The notes beneath the pieces are model-generated. The model was given only the letters and a program-made list of their open reading frames with translations. It was not told where the DNA came from and did not search any database. The position numbers and the translations under genes were made by a program. Below are positions 11,701 to 22,895 of a DNA stretch of 64,000 bases, piece by piece (the stretch's first letter is position 1; each line of letters starts with the position of its first letter). The stretch spans positions 20,534,528 through 20,598,527 of the forward strand of contig OZ020253.1 of assembly GCA_963971285.1 (NCBI GenBank), written 5' to 3'. Source of the stretch: Astropecten irregularis (taxonomy: Eukaryota > Echinodermata > Asteroidea > Paxillosida > Astropectinidae).

Positions 11701-14700
11701 AAAAAGTGGGCACCGTATGGGACTAGGGACTAAAACTTTCACAGATGACTGTTACTGTGTCTTCCACGATATTTTTGCCCAAGAATCTGTATTTCTTTTA
11801 CAAAACCCAATAGTATGATATTACCAATTTAAAGAGGCATTTTGGTTAGTGGAGCCTGCGGTCGATTTCACCGAGCACTAGGATCAGTCTTAAATCATGA
11901 ACCAATCTTAATTGCTAAGCAAATTGTGATGTCACAATACAAATTACCAAAGTGATATTGACAAGTCATCTTAAAACTAATCTAAAAGTTTTGTGAACTT
12001 TTGTGAATCACTTGCAATTCATGCATCCCTATTTTTACAAGAGGCAAAGTCCAGCCATCAAGCCCCTATGTAATCCCTGTGTGTGTATGGTCATACGTAA
12101 ACAGTCCTGTAGCGCTCAAAGTCCAACACTACTGCAAATTTGATTTGGTTGGGTTTGTGGTGCTTTTGCTCAAGTCTGTTGTCACCTTTGGTAAAACTCA
12201 CTGTCAGTATTTTAAGATTTTGTTTAAATTGTCATGGCGATTCATTCACATACATGCACCGGTACCTCTTCTTGTTTTTGCAAACAGGTTTCACTGCTCT
12301 TGGAGGTCACGCTGCATTCTTGAACCCAAATGATATCCATCTTGGTGTCAATGAATCCTTGTCAGATACTGCTCGGTATGTATGTCTATACCTAATCACC
12401 AAGGGTCTATACAGGTAATACTAATTATAATACCTGTACTTTCCCATAGGGTCGTGCACAAACTTTACTTCCCTATTTCCTCCAAACCAATGAACATGAA
12501 ATTGATGTGTGTTTACTGTGTTCATATTGAGAGCATTTTCTGTGTTATATTAAAGTATGGATGGTAAAAATGTCGTTTAAAGGTAGATAATACCTTAATG
12601 AGACATTGAAAAGTCTCCCTAATTCCTGATGTCTCCCAAATGTTTACTGTACTAAACCTGTTTTCCTATATTGTGGTTGTAAATACGAAGCATGTGTAAA
12701 GCGCCAGTAGCTGTAGGTCAGACAGTGTTGGAGTACTTGTACTCGTACTCAGACTTGGCCCAGTACTCAGACCTTGAGGTACTCTGTACTCGGATCTGAG
12801 GACTCTACTCCAACACTGAGGTCAGATACTGCCTACTTCCAATATCCCAAAGGTAATGATCTGCCAAATGATGCAACAACACTTTCACAGAGCATCGTCT
12901 GCTGATTCGACTTTCAGGGTCCTCTCAGGGTTTGTGGATGTTGTCCTTGCTAGGGTGTATCGTCATGACGATCTCATCACTCTGACAAAAGAGGGCTCTG
13001 TTCCGATCGTCAATGGTCTCTCTGAAGTGTACCATCCACTGCAGTCATTGGCCGACATGTTGACCTTGCAGGTGATTTGAAATAAAAGGACAGTGGTGAT
13101 GCACATGAAGGCTAAGTAAAAAAAAAAAAAAGTTTAGCGTCCTTGCCCGCTTCCTTTTTGGATGCTGGCTGGTTTTTTGTTTTGTTTTGGGGTATAAAAC
13201 CTGAAAAAAAGAAGAAGCAAATTTCATGATTTGTTTTGGGGAAAAAAGTCTTTTACAGCTGTTTCGATAAAAAATAAAGCCTAAAGGCCTAAAAAATCGC
13301 ATTTAGTCATTTCCTGGCCTGTGTTTTGGATAAACAGGTCAGTCAGTTATTTTGGGAAAGAAAGGCCTACTCCTTTCTTTTTTTCCCATAAAGGCAGGAC
13401 GCTAAACATTTTTTTTTTTTACTTAGCCTAACAATGCTTCAGAAAATTAGACACCTGTACAGCCACATAGTGGTTTCGGGTTCTAATCCCTCCTGTTCTT
13501 TACTCTCCCATACTAAACTGAATATAAAACGAGAAACCATGAAGACTAAACCGGTGTATTTTCTTTTTGCAAAGGTGCATTGCAGAGCAAAGCAAAGTTA
13601 CTTCATTCCTAAGAACCCACTCAGCACCTTCTTTGGACTTGGACCAAGTTGAGCCGTCAATCCTTAGTATTAAGTTATAGTGCCTTGGTGTGTACAGTCG
13701 AGATCTTTTAAAAAACCTCTGGAAAATACTCAATGGCTTCATCTGAGCACTGACAGCACGGAATCATCAAGCCCTACTCTTATCATAATGATTACAGTTC
13801 TGGAGCTGTTAAACACACACATAACCAATTGCGTAGCACAAAATGTCTTGCTCAATAAAACCATAGAGCTACAAACAGAAAACAGACCACCATTAAGCAT
13901 TCCATTTGACATTCATGGTCAGTGAACAACAGCCAAAAAACAATCACAATTGATACACAACACATGGAAATTTGGTTGTTAATCCTGATAATCCTAGACA
14001 GAAATTTCTTGGTTAGCAAATGTTTGTGCTTAGCAGGACTGTAAAATTGGCCCCTTAAATATCTATCTCTATTTCACATAGGAGCATTATGGTTCCCTGA
14101 GTGGCTTGACGCTGGCCCACATCGGCGACGGCAGCAACATCATCCATTCCATTATGATGGCAGCTCCTCGACTCGGCATCAACCTTAAGATTGCCACGCC
14201 CAAGGTCAGATGACTATTGGGCATTTACGAAACAGAAGCTCAAACTGAGGTTCCACCTCTGTCATCCATATGCTGAAAATATAGGTTGTGGTTTTCCATT
14301 GAAACTGAAGCTCTGTTTTCTTTTTCAAACCAGATAATCTACTTCAGAACTGCAGCCAAAAGCCTCTATTTTGATACCTGCTACTTTAGAAAGGATTCAC
14401 GAAATGGAGCCAGAGCCTGAAACAGAGCTTGAGCCTTTGTTTTGTACACGCCCATAGATTCCCTCTATGCCAATTTTGTTTTGTCTCAGCGTTGTTTTAT
14501 AGACACCTTGTCCGCAGATTCTGACAGCCTTTGTGGCATCGTTGTTTAAAGGGCATACATACATAACAAACCAAAACAGAAATATTCTCAGATTTACGTA
14601 TAACTTACAGGGTATAAAGACAGTGATGATAGAAACATACTGTAACAATTCTTTTACTTGAAATGCTGTACCTATCCAGAAACAAGTCAAACCAAACGCC

Positions 14701-17700
14701 ACAAACATTGTTGACCTTGGAAAGATAAAAAATGAGACAGCTATATATTCCCTCACAATATGGCATAACAATTGCAATGGTTTTTCGCTGTTTCCTACTA
14801 GTGTTTACCCCGGCCGCAAGGACTTTGCGCTTTGCGCTCATTTCTCATATTGTGCAATCTCACGTTTTGAAAAAGAATTTCTGGGTGCCCCCCCACAAAA
14901 TTCAAAGGCCCCCCAGTGCCCCCCTACTGAAAAAATCCTAGCTACGCCGCTGTGTAGAGTTGTCTCATTATTAGTATTTTTGTTTTATACAATGCTCAAC
15001 AGGGTTATGAAGTCCTACCAGAAGTAATGAAAGACACAGCTCGGTTTGCCAAAGAGGTAAGTTGGTCACTGGTCAGGCAAGTCAAACAAAAACTGAATGG
15101 TTAAAACTGAATATTAAACAGGAGATCTCCTTCATTTCGATAACCATTTGTGCCCCACATAGGCCTACTGTATGGCAATAGTCCAATCCAGCCAGCCCCT
15201 CCCACTGCACAGGTGGGCAATGAACACGTGGTTCTCTTCAATGCCACACTGCACATTCCAATCACACACTTCATACACACCCTGAATGAATGCCCGTCGA
15301 ACATATATCATGGTTGTGATTGGTCAGAAATAAATGGAGCGGGGCGGGGCTTACTGGATTGATCTATAGTAAAGAACTACATTTTTTGGCTTTCTAATGG
15401 TATGGTATGAGCTGTTGGCATTAAAGGTACAGTACAGGATTGTTAATATTTGTATTTTATAGTATTTGTGTATACCCAAACAGAAATGTTCACATATTTA
15501 CGTATAACTTTCAGGGTATGAAGATTGTGCTATAGTAGAAACATAACGTTAAAATATTTCCGCCTGGAATGGTGTCTTTATCCAGAAATTGTAAACAAAG
15601 ACCGAAAACAGTTTTGATCTCGGGGAGAGCTAAAAACTCCTGTGAGTGTGAATAGATTTGAAAATACCGTGAGCATTTTTCACTGTTTTCTACAGTTTCA
15701 GATGATGATGTGAGCAAAAAAATGCACAGGTTTGTTTTTATTTCATGACAAATGAAATTATGAACAGACTGCAGCTGTTCTGTCACCTTTACCAATCCTA
15801 TATTGTGCCTTTAAAAAGAGTAAATACATTTAATGAATGCAGTGTAATTGCAATTCAGCAGAATCACACAGTCCTATACTTGATTCATTATAATGTCAAA
15901 CATTTTTACCCAAATATGATTGAAATTATCTTGAAAATCATTCTTTTTCAAGGCAAACACGGAGCTCTTTGTAACCAACGATCCGATGGAAGCTTGTCAC
16001 AATGCCAACATCGTCGCCACGGATGAGTGGATTACCTTGGAGCAGAGAGACGAAAAGGCTGAACGGCTGCGAGCATTTAAAGGCTATCAGGTCACAAAGA
16101 AGGTAGGGTACCAGACGGGGCTATTACTTCCGCACATAGGCCTATATGGGCGATCAAAATTGCATAAAATGGTTTTAAAGGTTTACAGAATTCAAAACTT
16201 ATATGAAGTTAAATACATCTGCATTGCTTTAGAACTAAACCTGTCTATCATTGTTTATGCTTAAAAAAAATATTGTATACCGGTATAAAAAAAGGAGGTA
16301 CATGTACACCCATATAGCACCCCACTTTTCTCGACGAAAAACCTTGGTATGTCACAGCTAAAACGACATGCAGTACAATACATATACAAGTCGCAAACGT
16401 GTTGACTCCACATTGTTCAAATCGAAGAGCAAAATCCTACATAGATTTTAGTTTGGGTTGACCGCATCATGCTTGAGCAAGCACAAGCTATTGTAGTGTG
16501 AGCCTATACTTGTTCTATAGAGGCTATTCACCGACGTCATAAAATCACGTGATTGGCCGTCAAGCTTTTCTATGTTGTCCATGGTTACCCGTAGGACATT
16601 GTACGTTGTGTGTGCACTGAAGCGTATTGTTTCGCATGTGCAATCATTGTGCTTGACGGCCAATGACGTCACATGAATAACCTCTATATGTGACTGTTGA
16701 GTGGATCGGTTCCAAGGGGGATTTGTTTGGGGGCGGGGCATATTATGTCCTGACTTTTAAATAAATCTTTTTAGTAAAAAATAAGCACTTAAATATGAAT
16801 AAAAATATAAATAATATACTTAGAAATATAAACTTATATCATCAAGAATTATGCATTAAGCAATAATTTTAAAAGCACTTTCTTCCCTTTGATTACTGTA
16901 AACCTTTAATAAGATATGCAGGTAACAAGTAGGCCTATTGCGATTTCTACCTCCATGGTTGCACAATGTATGGTGACAACATAATTAAAAGGAAAGTATT
17001 GATGACCACAGATTTTTTTATTTTTCCCCCGCACTAGATGACCGCTGTCATGGACAAAGAGTGGACGTTCCTCCACTGTCTGCCAAGGAAGCCTGAAGAG
17101 GTGGATGATGATGTCTTCTACAGCAAGAACTCCCTCGTGTGGCAGGAAGCGGAGAACCGAAAGTGGACCGTCATGGTACGCGACACATTTGGCATAACTA
17201 ACTATAATGTATTCCTATTAGGTCAATTTTATGCGTGTTTAATAGGAACCAGTTTTCAAACTCTTCGTCACAAGAATGATCTTTGCAAGTTCCCAGAACT
17301 CCAGTAGTAGGCTAGCCAGGCTAGGTAAAAATAAATAATAAAGAAGAAAATTGAAAAATAAAAAATAATACTATTACGTAAAGTTTTGGAACACATACTG
17401 GCGTAAAGGGCATATACAACATTGGTAACAAACCAAAACAGAAATATTCACAGATTTATGTACACGTATAACTTACAATGTATAAAGACGGTAATGGTAG
17501 AAAATCTTTCTGCTAGAAATGCTGTATTGATCTTCAGAAGATCAAAAATGAGATACACATGTAGTGACTCCCTCACATTGATTCGCCGTAACAATTGCAA
17601 TAATTTTTTCGTCATTTTCTACTTTTTCCAATGATCAATTGAACTAGAAATTTCACAGGTTTGTTTTTATTCCATGACAAATCAAATTATGAACAGCCTG

Positions 17701-17850
17701 CAGCTGCTCTGTCACCTTTAATACCAATGTAATGCAAGTTAGTATGAAATTGTCAGAGGCTAATTTCCATTTTTTTTCGTTTCTTTTTAGGCTGTTTTTC
17801 TATCCCTCCTGACTGACCATGTCCACAAGACAACAAAGCCTACCTTTTAG
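8729..17850 (+). CDS. OTC: Ornithine transcarbamylase, mitochondrial
   Basis: OTC makes citrulline from carbamoyl phosphate and ornithine in the mitochondrial matrix. Coding exons: 8729-8862, 10769-10980, 12288-12375, 12918-13071, 14082-14204, 15003-15056, 15953-16102, 17038-17175 and 17791-17850. They total 1113 nt or 370 aa (human 354). Exon 1 encodes a basic, Ser/Leu-rich N-terminus without acidic residues, typical of a matrix targeting peptide. Carbamoyl-phosphate motif STRTR is at 106-110, HPLQ at 184-187, GDGSNIIHS in the second domain and the catalytic [12 protein letters not shown] from 318. The loop that normally reads DxWxSMG for ornithine binding reads DEWITLE at 279-285, an unusual change. 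The start chosen is the ATG at 8729, which begins the presequence. An upstream in-frame ATG at 8684 is less likely. Introns are loaded with MITEs and minisatellites. Confidence 0.95.
9862..10149. repeat. G-rich minisatellite in OTC intron 1
   Basis: Units of about 42 bases, with higher-order variants, alternate GGTTTGGGGCCGGGGTGCCC and GGTTGGGTCTGGTGTGCCC, always around CCCATGG. Lack of stops in several frames on both strands is a by-product of the repeat. It ends at the border of a long-TIR element. Confidence 0.9.
10150..10494. mobile_element. Long-TIR (about 100 bp) DNA element in OTC intron 1
   Basis: GTGTGGCTCGAATTTTCGCT at the left is mirrored at the right by AGCGAAAATTCGTGCCACAC. The match continues inward for about 100 bases, including the CCACACGTCCAAC and GAGGGATATGTTCGGCTCT blocks. 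The roughly 130-base centre is unique. No transposase is present, and the superfamily is unknown. Confidence 0.8.
11447..11833 (+). mobile_element. TTAA-target MITE, copy 3
   Basis: This copy in OTC intron 2 is nearly full length, with AAAGGTAGTATCAT at the left and TATGATATTACCAATTTAA at the right. The central palindrome is intact. Confidence 0.85.
12723..12818. mobile_element. 96-bp hAT-type MITE in OTC intron 3
   Basis: Terminal repeats CAGTGTTGGAGTA and TACTCCAACACTG enclose about 70 bases. A perfect 8-bp duplication AGGTCAGA lies on both sides (12715-12722 and 12819-12826). CAG termini with 8-bp duplications are the hAT signature. Confidence 0.85.
13110..13428. mobile_element. MITE with poly(A)-containing termini in OTC intron 4
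   Basis: The left end GGCTAAGT, a poly(A) run and TTTAGCGTCCTTGCC are mirrored on the right by GGCAGGACGCTAAA, a poly(T) run and ACTTAGCC. The element is 319 bp. No clear target duplication is seen. Confidence 0.75.
13797..14054. mobile_element. MITE with GGGGCCAATTTCA termini, copy 2
   Basis: A diverged copy in OTC intron 4 immediately upstream of exon 5. The inner blocks AGCACAAAATGTCTTGCTCA and CACAACACATGG match the copies at 7632 and 23729. The left terminus is decayed. Confidence 0.65.
14219..14453. mobile_element. MITE with GGGCATTTACGAAAC termini, copy 1
   Basis: About 235 bp just after OTC exon 5. It is collinear with 61199-61443 (shared block GTGCTGAAAATATAGGTTGT with small changes, then GGAGCC...GAGCCTGA). 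Ends are inverted: GGGCATTTACGAAAC against GTTTTGTACACGCCC. Confidence 0.75.
14546..14800 (+). mobile_element. TTAA-target MITE, diverged subfamily, truncated
   Basis: Starts at TTAAAGGGCATAC and keeps CAGATTTACGTATAACTTAC. It runs into remains of a hAT-type MITE. The same subfamily recurs at 15421-15814 and 17404-17721. Confidence 0.6.
14806..14953. mobile_element. Right-end remnant of the CAGGGGCGTAGCTACG hAT-type MITE
   Basis: Matches the last 150 bases of 62713-63477, including GGCCGCAAGG (as in the 21-kb copy), CCCCCCAGTGCCCCCCT and the terminus CCTAGCTACGCCGCTG. The left part is missing. Confidence 0.75.
15184..15361. mobile_element. MITE with CAATCCAG..AGCCCC termini, copy 1
   Basis: CAATCCAGCCAGCCCCTCCC is mirrored by GGGGCTTACTGGATTG. 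It lies in OTC intron 6. A related copy is at 33884-34094. Confidence 0.65.
15421..15814 (+). mobile_element. TTAA-target MITE, diverged subfamily
   Basis: Begins TTAAAGGTACAGTACAGG and ends GTGCCTTTAA, in OTC intron 6. The internal CAGATTTACG-like block is conserved, but the second half differs from the main subfamily and is shared with 17404-17721. Confidence 0.65.
16516..16688. mobile_element. MITE with TATAGAGGCTATTCA termini in OTC intron 7
   Basis: TATAGAGGCTATTCACCGAC at the left is mirrored by TGAATAACCTCTATA at the right. An inner inverted block TTGGCCGTCAAGC / GCTTGACGGCCAA adds to the pairing. Size is 173 bp. Confidence 0.7.
17404..17721 (+). mobile_element. TTAA-target MITE, diverged subfamily
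   Basis: Lies in the last OTC intron. It keeps ACCAAAACAGAAATATTCAC and ends at ACCTTTAA. The left border is approximate. Confidence 0.6.
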
Positions 17851-18600
17851 GAGTTAGACCAGCTCAAATGCAGTACTATTGTCTTAATTTCTGTGTGCAA
17901 CGCAATTTACGCAACGTAAGTATTACTGTGCTGAAATATTTCTGCAGAAGAGGCCACAACTGAAATGGATTGCCTGATTGATCATGAGCTGTTCCAAATT
18001 CAAAATTTGGGAGGTCGGGCACGCCCAATTTTTTTTCTCGACATTTTGGAGGTCACACGGGTTATAGATTTCATGATCAGATGTAGTAACTTTATGCGGA
18101 GGGCTTAAAGGCCCAACTTTAAGTCAGAAGAATGTACTGTTGTGTACTAAGTACACACAATGTACTTCTGGGAAAATGTTTTTCATTTTTGGACTCTATG
18201 AGATTCCTAGTCCGAATGATTGTGGCTTTTAAGGTCAGTATAATAGTTCTTTGTGGTTTTGGCCACTTTAAAGTTTGATACTTATACAAACCATCAATCA
18301 ATTTTGCCAAATTTCCATTAAAAATGATAAATAATCTCGTCTCCATATAAGAGGTGATTATAAATAATGCAGGGATTTCTAGATTTCATTTGTATTGGGT
18401 GCGTTCACCTAAGGGGGGTACAGGGCACACGAATGCATGCAAACGATCTGCGAAGGACGCAAGTGTCAAAAGTCAGTTTTTCTCCAAACGCCTTGTGACA
18501 GTGAAGTTTCAAATCATTCTTTCGCCATTTGTTCTCACAACGTACCCCAGGTATGTCCGAATGTCGTTTGTACACCATGGCTAACTATACGATTACAAGT
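17851..18600. other. OTC 3' flank
   Basis: Presumed OTC 3' UTR and flank. I find no clean AATAAA close to the stop codon and no gene. Confidence 0.4.
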
Positions 18601-18753
18601 CAACTCGCCCCCTAGCCGACTCGCCCCTTACCGACTCGCCCCTTACCAACTCGCCCCCTGACCGACTCGCCCCTTACCAACTCGCCTCCTAGCCGACTCG
18701 CCCCCGGCTGACTCGCCCCCTGACCGACTCGCCCCCTGGCCAACTCGCCCCCT
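18601..18753. repeat. 15-bp tandem repeat (ACTCGCCCCCTNACC)
   Basis: About ten imperfect units of ACTCGCCCC plus CTGACC/TTACC/CTAGCC variants. It is C-rich on the plus strand and flanked by ordinary AT-rich DNA. Confidence 0.9.
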
Positions 18754-19326
18754 AATCTATTCAGAAATGAGATGCAAAATGTGAAGTTAATTAATTATGT
18801 ATCATAATTAATAACCAAATGCTTCTGACCCTTTTGTATGGCCTACTATGTGTTTATGTCAAACATTTATGATTATAAGAACGAAAAATGCACAAAGTCC
18901 ACACACAAACTCCTGCATGGTTCGATTGCAGTTTAAGCAATTTAATATTTCCTTCGCAGAACTAACATCTTCAAAGACGCAACTTAAAAACAAGAAAAAC
19001 AAGTTAACACTTTCAACAAACCATAGAACAAAACATATCGTCATAATGAAAAAAGTATGTCTACAAAAAATGTACAAAAAACAATAACACTTAAAGTTAA
19101 GTTAAAGCAAGACATTTTAAAACAAAACGATAATCGATGACAAAATATGTTAAGAAAGAACATCGAAAAATAAAACAAAAAATGGTTATTTTATCTCAAA
19201 GAGTCACAAAAACTAAAAAACATACATGTACGCTCAGGGAACATGCACAAAGAACATATGCCTTAAATGCAAACATTGCGAGAAATAATTTCGCAAACTT
19301 CGCTTAACAGTTTATATTTGTATATC
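18754..19326. other. Intergenic, no gene
   Basis: A-rich DNA with no coding signal, structured repeat or RNA gene that I can support. Confidence 0.4.
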
Positions 19327-20915
19327 AGTTTATAATATCATAGGCGGAAAAGCCCTATGTGCTGTTTTCAACAGCCATAGATGTCTGGTTAGTTTTTCCG
19401 CGTCAGTGAAAAGCCTTTATTTTTGTTCTGTTTCTTCTTCTTCTTCCTCTTCTTGACGTTTGAAACCCATAGACTTTGTACAGGGGCATTCTTGGTCCCA
19501 CTTTGGTCACTTATAAACAGCCGATCTTAACCAAACTTGGTCCTAGTAATCCCTATAGGGTAGATGCGTGCCCAACATTTACGTTGTCATGACGTCATCA
19601 GGAGTCAAATTACAAGCAATTTAAATTTAATAATCAAAATCTTCGAAAATCAACAAACAATCAACCGTTTGAGATTTTAAGTTGATTCTTTCGCCAAATG
19701 CCAATGTCAGGTAAGGTATTTTTTGTGACACATTGCTTGACCTCTATGACCTCTACTTCCGGTCAAACAGAAAGTAGCTCCTCATTTAAAAGTGATCAGA
19801 TCTACGATCATGATTCTTTCGCCAATTAATGTCAATGTAAGGGAAGGTCTTTCTATGTGACACAAATTGCTTGACCTCTGTGACCTCTACTTCCGGTCAA
19901 AGAGGAAGTAGCTCCTCATTTAAAGAGATATAAGAGCTACGATCATGATTCTTTCGCCAAATGTCAATGTAAGTTCAGTACATGGAAGCAAATATGCCAT
20001 CATGTTCTCGAAATAATTTTGTATTCGCAAATGATTTCGTATTCGCAAATGATATCATTTCCTCATGAAATAATTTGGCGAAGACCATACGCAAAATGAT
20101 TTTGTATTCGCACATGATTTTGTATTCGCAAATGATTTTGTATGAATTCGCAAATGATTTTGTATTCGCTTATGATTAATTTGTATTCGCAAATGGTTTT
20201 GTATTCGCAAATGATTTTGTATTCGCTAATGATTTTGTATTTGCAAATGGTTTTGTATTCGCAAATGATTTTGTATTCGCTAATGATTTTGTATTCGCAA
20301 ATGGTTTTGTGTTCACAAATGATTTTGTATTCGCTAATGATTTTGTATTCGCAAATGGTTTTATATTCGCAAATTATTTTGTATTCGCTAATGATTTTGT
20401 ATTCGCAAATGGTTTTGTATTCAAACATTATTTTGTACTCGCTAATGATTTTGTATTCGCAAATTATTTTGTATTCGCTAATGATTTTGTATTCGCAAAT
20501 GGTTTTGAATTTAAAAATGATTTTGTATTCGCTAATGATTTTGTATTTGCAAATTATTTTGTATTCGCAAATTATTTTGTATTCGCAAATTATTTTGTAT
20601 TCGCTACTAATTTTGTTTTTGTAAAATAATGTATCCTCAAAAGCATTCGGTGTTCTCCAACGTCATCATGATGTCATTGTATGTCCAATGACAATGTCTT
20701 CAATTATAGGGGCTACATAAAACCTTCAACCAAATGGGTTAAATCTAAGTTTTCTACATTGAGATACGGTCACTTTTAAACAATATGTCTGAATCAAACA
20801 AAATAATAAGTGATGTGTATCAATTTGAGAAATAGTTTATATCATATGCGGAAAAGCCATGTGTTCTGTTTTCAACAGACACAACCTCTAGTTTGTTTTT
20901 TCTCGGTCACAGTGC
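19327..20915. repeat. 1.6-kb repeat block bracketed by direct repeats
   Basis: Similar blocks of about 85 bp with GCGGAAAAGCC and TGTTTTCAACAG start at 19327 and 20833 in the same orientation. Between them are two to three copies of a roughly 130-bp unit with CTTGACCTCT...ACTTCCGGTCAA and GATTCTTTCGCCAA (19684-19975), then the 18-bp array. It may be one composite satellite-bearing element. Confidence 0.5.
20028..20620. repeat. 18-bp tandem array (TTTTGTATTCGCAAATGA)
   Basis: About 32 units alternate TATTCGCAAATG and TATTCGCTAATG versions, which gives a 36-bp higher-order period. As 18 is a multiple of three, long stop-free frames appear on both strands. These are artefacts of the repeat. Confidence 0.9.
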
Positions 20916-21126
20916 ACAATCTATTGGTGTAGCAAATAGTACTGTTATGTATGTTCTTCGGGCTCTTCAACTGCAGTATACATGTACATGTAAACTGAAA
21001 TAAAGAGATCATGTATTCAACCACATAATTTTTTTTTTTTAGCTAATTCCTGTTCGTTCATCCGTTCAAAACGGTGAAAATATAATACAGAAAATTTAAA
21101 TCATGTGAAATTGTTTTCCCAATAAA

Positions 21127-21937
21127 CAGGGGCGTAGCTACGGGGGGGCCTGGGGGGCACGTGCCCCCCCCCCCCCCACAAATTCGGCGTGCCCCCCACA
21201 AAAAATCTTGGGTATAGAACAAAAATTAAGCGTTATCTGTAGGGTATGATAGCTATAAAGGAAATAAAAACAACTTAACAGCTTCTACTGTTCCAAAATA
21301 ATATTTTTTACTTTCAGCAAATGTTCCTGAGTCCTTAAAACCCTACAGTGAAGAAATCTGTGCAACATTTCAGTGTAAAAATGCAATTTTCTAACGCGCT
21401 TACGGTTGCGAACTTCAAAACAGCCCGTCTGCCATTTTGTCTGGTTTTGCTAGTTAGTCTGGTCCCCAGAGCGAATTTCTCCCGCTCAAGAGTGTTGGAT
21501 TAAAAAGAAATAATGAAGTAATAATATAAATAAATGAATAAATTTATCGGAACAATTGCTTCCAAAATAAGGCTCAGATTGCACCAGAGAATATCTAGAA
21601 CCCCTGAGCTTCCAGGGCCCTTAAGCGGGCCCTGGACCCCGGCCGCAAGGCCTTCGCGCTTATCCATGATTTTCCAGGGAGCCTGGAAATAAAATACGCC
21701 AATTCAATAGCGACGGGTGCGTTTCGGGGAGATCAAAGCTAGCTAATTTTGTCTTCCCCCTCTTTTTCTGCTCTTTTGGGGTCTTTCTGTTTCCCCTTTT
21801 TTTTTTTTGCTTGAAGAAAAGGTTGCCCCAAGCCCACTGGATCCGCCCCCCGCATTTCTCATATTTTGCAAATCTCCAGTTTTGAAAAAATTCCGGGTGC
21901 CCCCCAAAATTTCCAAGGCCCCCCCAGTGCCCCCCTG
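21127..21937. mobile_element. hAT-type MITE (CAGGGGCGTAGCTACG) with internal right end
   Basis: It shares several hundred bases with 62713-63477, such as TCTTGGGTATAGA and GCGTTATCTGTAGGGTATGA. The perfect 8-bp duplication CCAATAAA lies at 21119-21126 and 21938-21945. The right border falls after GTGCCCCCCTG, about 30 bases short of the usual CCTAGCTACGCCGCTG end. It also holds about 80 extra bases with the GGCCGCAAGG block. Confidence 0.85.
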
Positions 21938-21945
21938 CCAATAAA

Positions 21946-22278
21946 ACCTCAAGCAGGCTATGATATTTCACGAGTTTTCACAATTGAAATGAAATTTTTT
22001 TTTAATGTGTGAAACTATACTATATTGTTGTGTGCAGTTTGCATTTTCGTGCCAATTTTGTGAACAAGGCATTCATCATCGGCACCTAACACACAATATG
22101 TGCTGTTTACCACACAGTCTCCACAGGGGGAACCAGATCATAAACCATGCAATTACCACACAAACCACACTGTGTATTGTGGTATGCAGGATACCACACT
22201 TACCACAAGAAAAAACGTGTCATCAACAGAAACTAAACAATTCCGGTTCTCGTTTGACGTTTTTTTATTTTTATTAAC
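21946..22278. other. Intergenic, no gene
   Basis: Short unique stretch with several ACCACAC words around 22100-22200. Nothing coding is supported. Confidence 0.35.
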
Positions 22279-22523
22279 GAGCTATCCTATAGGTGTTCGG
22301 GTTGGACTCGATTTACTAATTGCGTGTTGTTTGTCCCTTTTCATTAATGAATAGGAGGGAGCTATAAGATTTTTAAAATTTGCATTACAAAACAGTACTA
22401 CTAGTGATTGTTTATCCTGGTGTGAATACACGTGAGATCAAAATTAGTGGTACACCAAGCTAGTATCAAATTTTGATTCCATATCATATTATTTATTTCC
22501 AAATTGCAATTACACGACAGAAA

Positions 22524-22895
22524 TAATTGAGGTAGTATCATACTTTGGTAAGAAACCAAAACATAAATGTTAACAGATTTACGTATAATTTACAGGGTAT
22601 GAAGATGGTGCTGGTAGAAACATATCGTTAAAATTGTTCCGCCTGAAATGGTGTATTTATCCAGAAATTAGTAAAACAACGGCCGAAAATCTTTGTGATC
22701 TTTTAAAAGAACAAAAATAAAAGAGAAAAGACTTAAGAAATACTGTGACCGTTTTTCACTGTTTTCTCAAAAAGTGGGCACCGTATGGGACTGGATTTTT
22801 CACAGATTACCTTTACTGTATCTTCCTTGATTTGTTGCCCACGAATCTGTATTTCTTTGACAAAAACCAAAGTACGATAGGCCTACTACCTTTAA
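22524..22895 (+). mobile_element. TTAA-target MITE, copy in duplicated segment 2
   Basis: Nearly full length, ending CTACTACCTTTAA. The matching site in copy 1 of the segment (near 6055, CATTAACTATGCAATGAATC) is empty. This gives the pre-insertion sequence. Confidence 0.85.

Noticed and set aside
20063-20629. Frames of 100-160 codons rich in Ile/Leu/Phe/Tyr over the 18-bp array
   Set aside because: The 18-bp period keeps all frames open. The low-complexity repeat is the explanation, not a protein.
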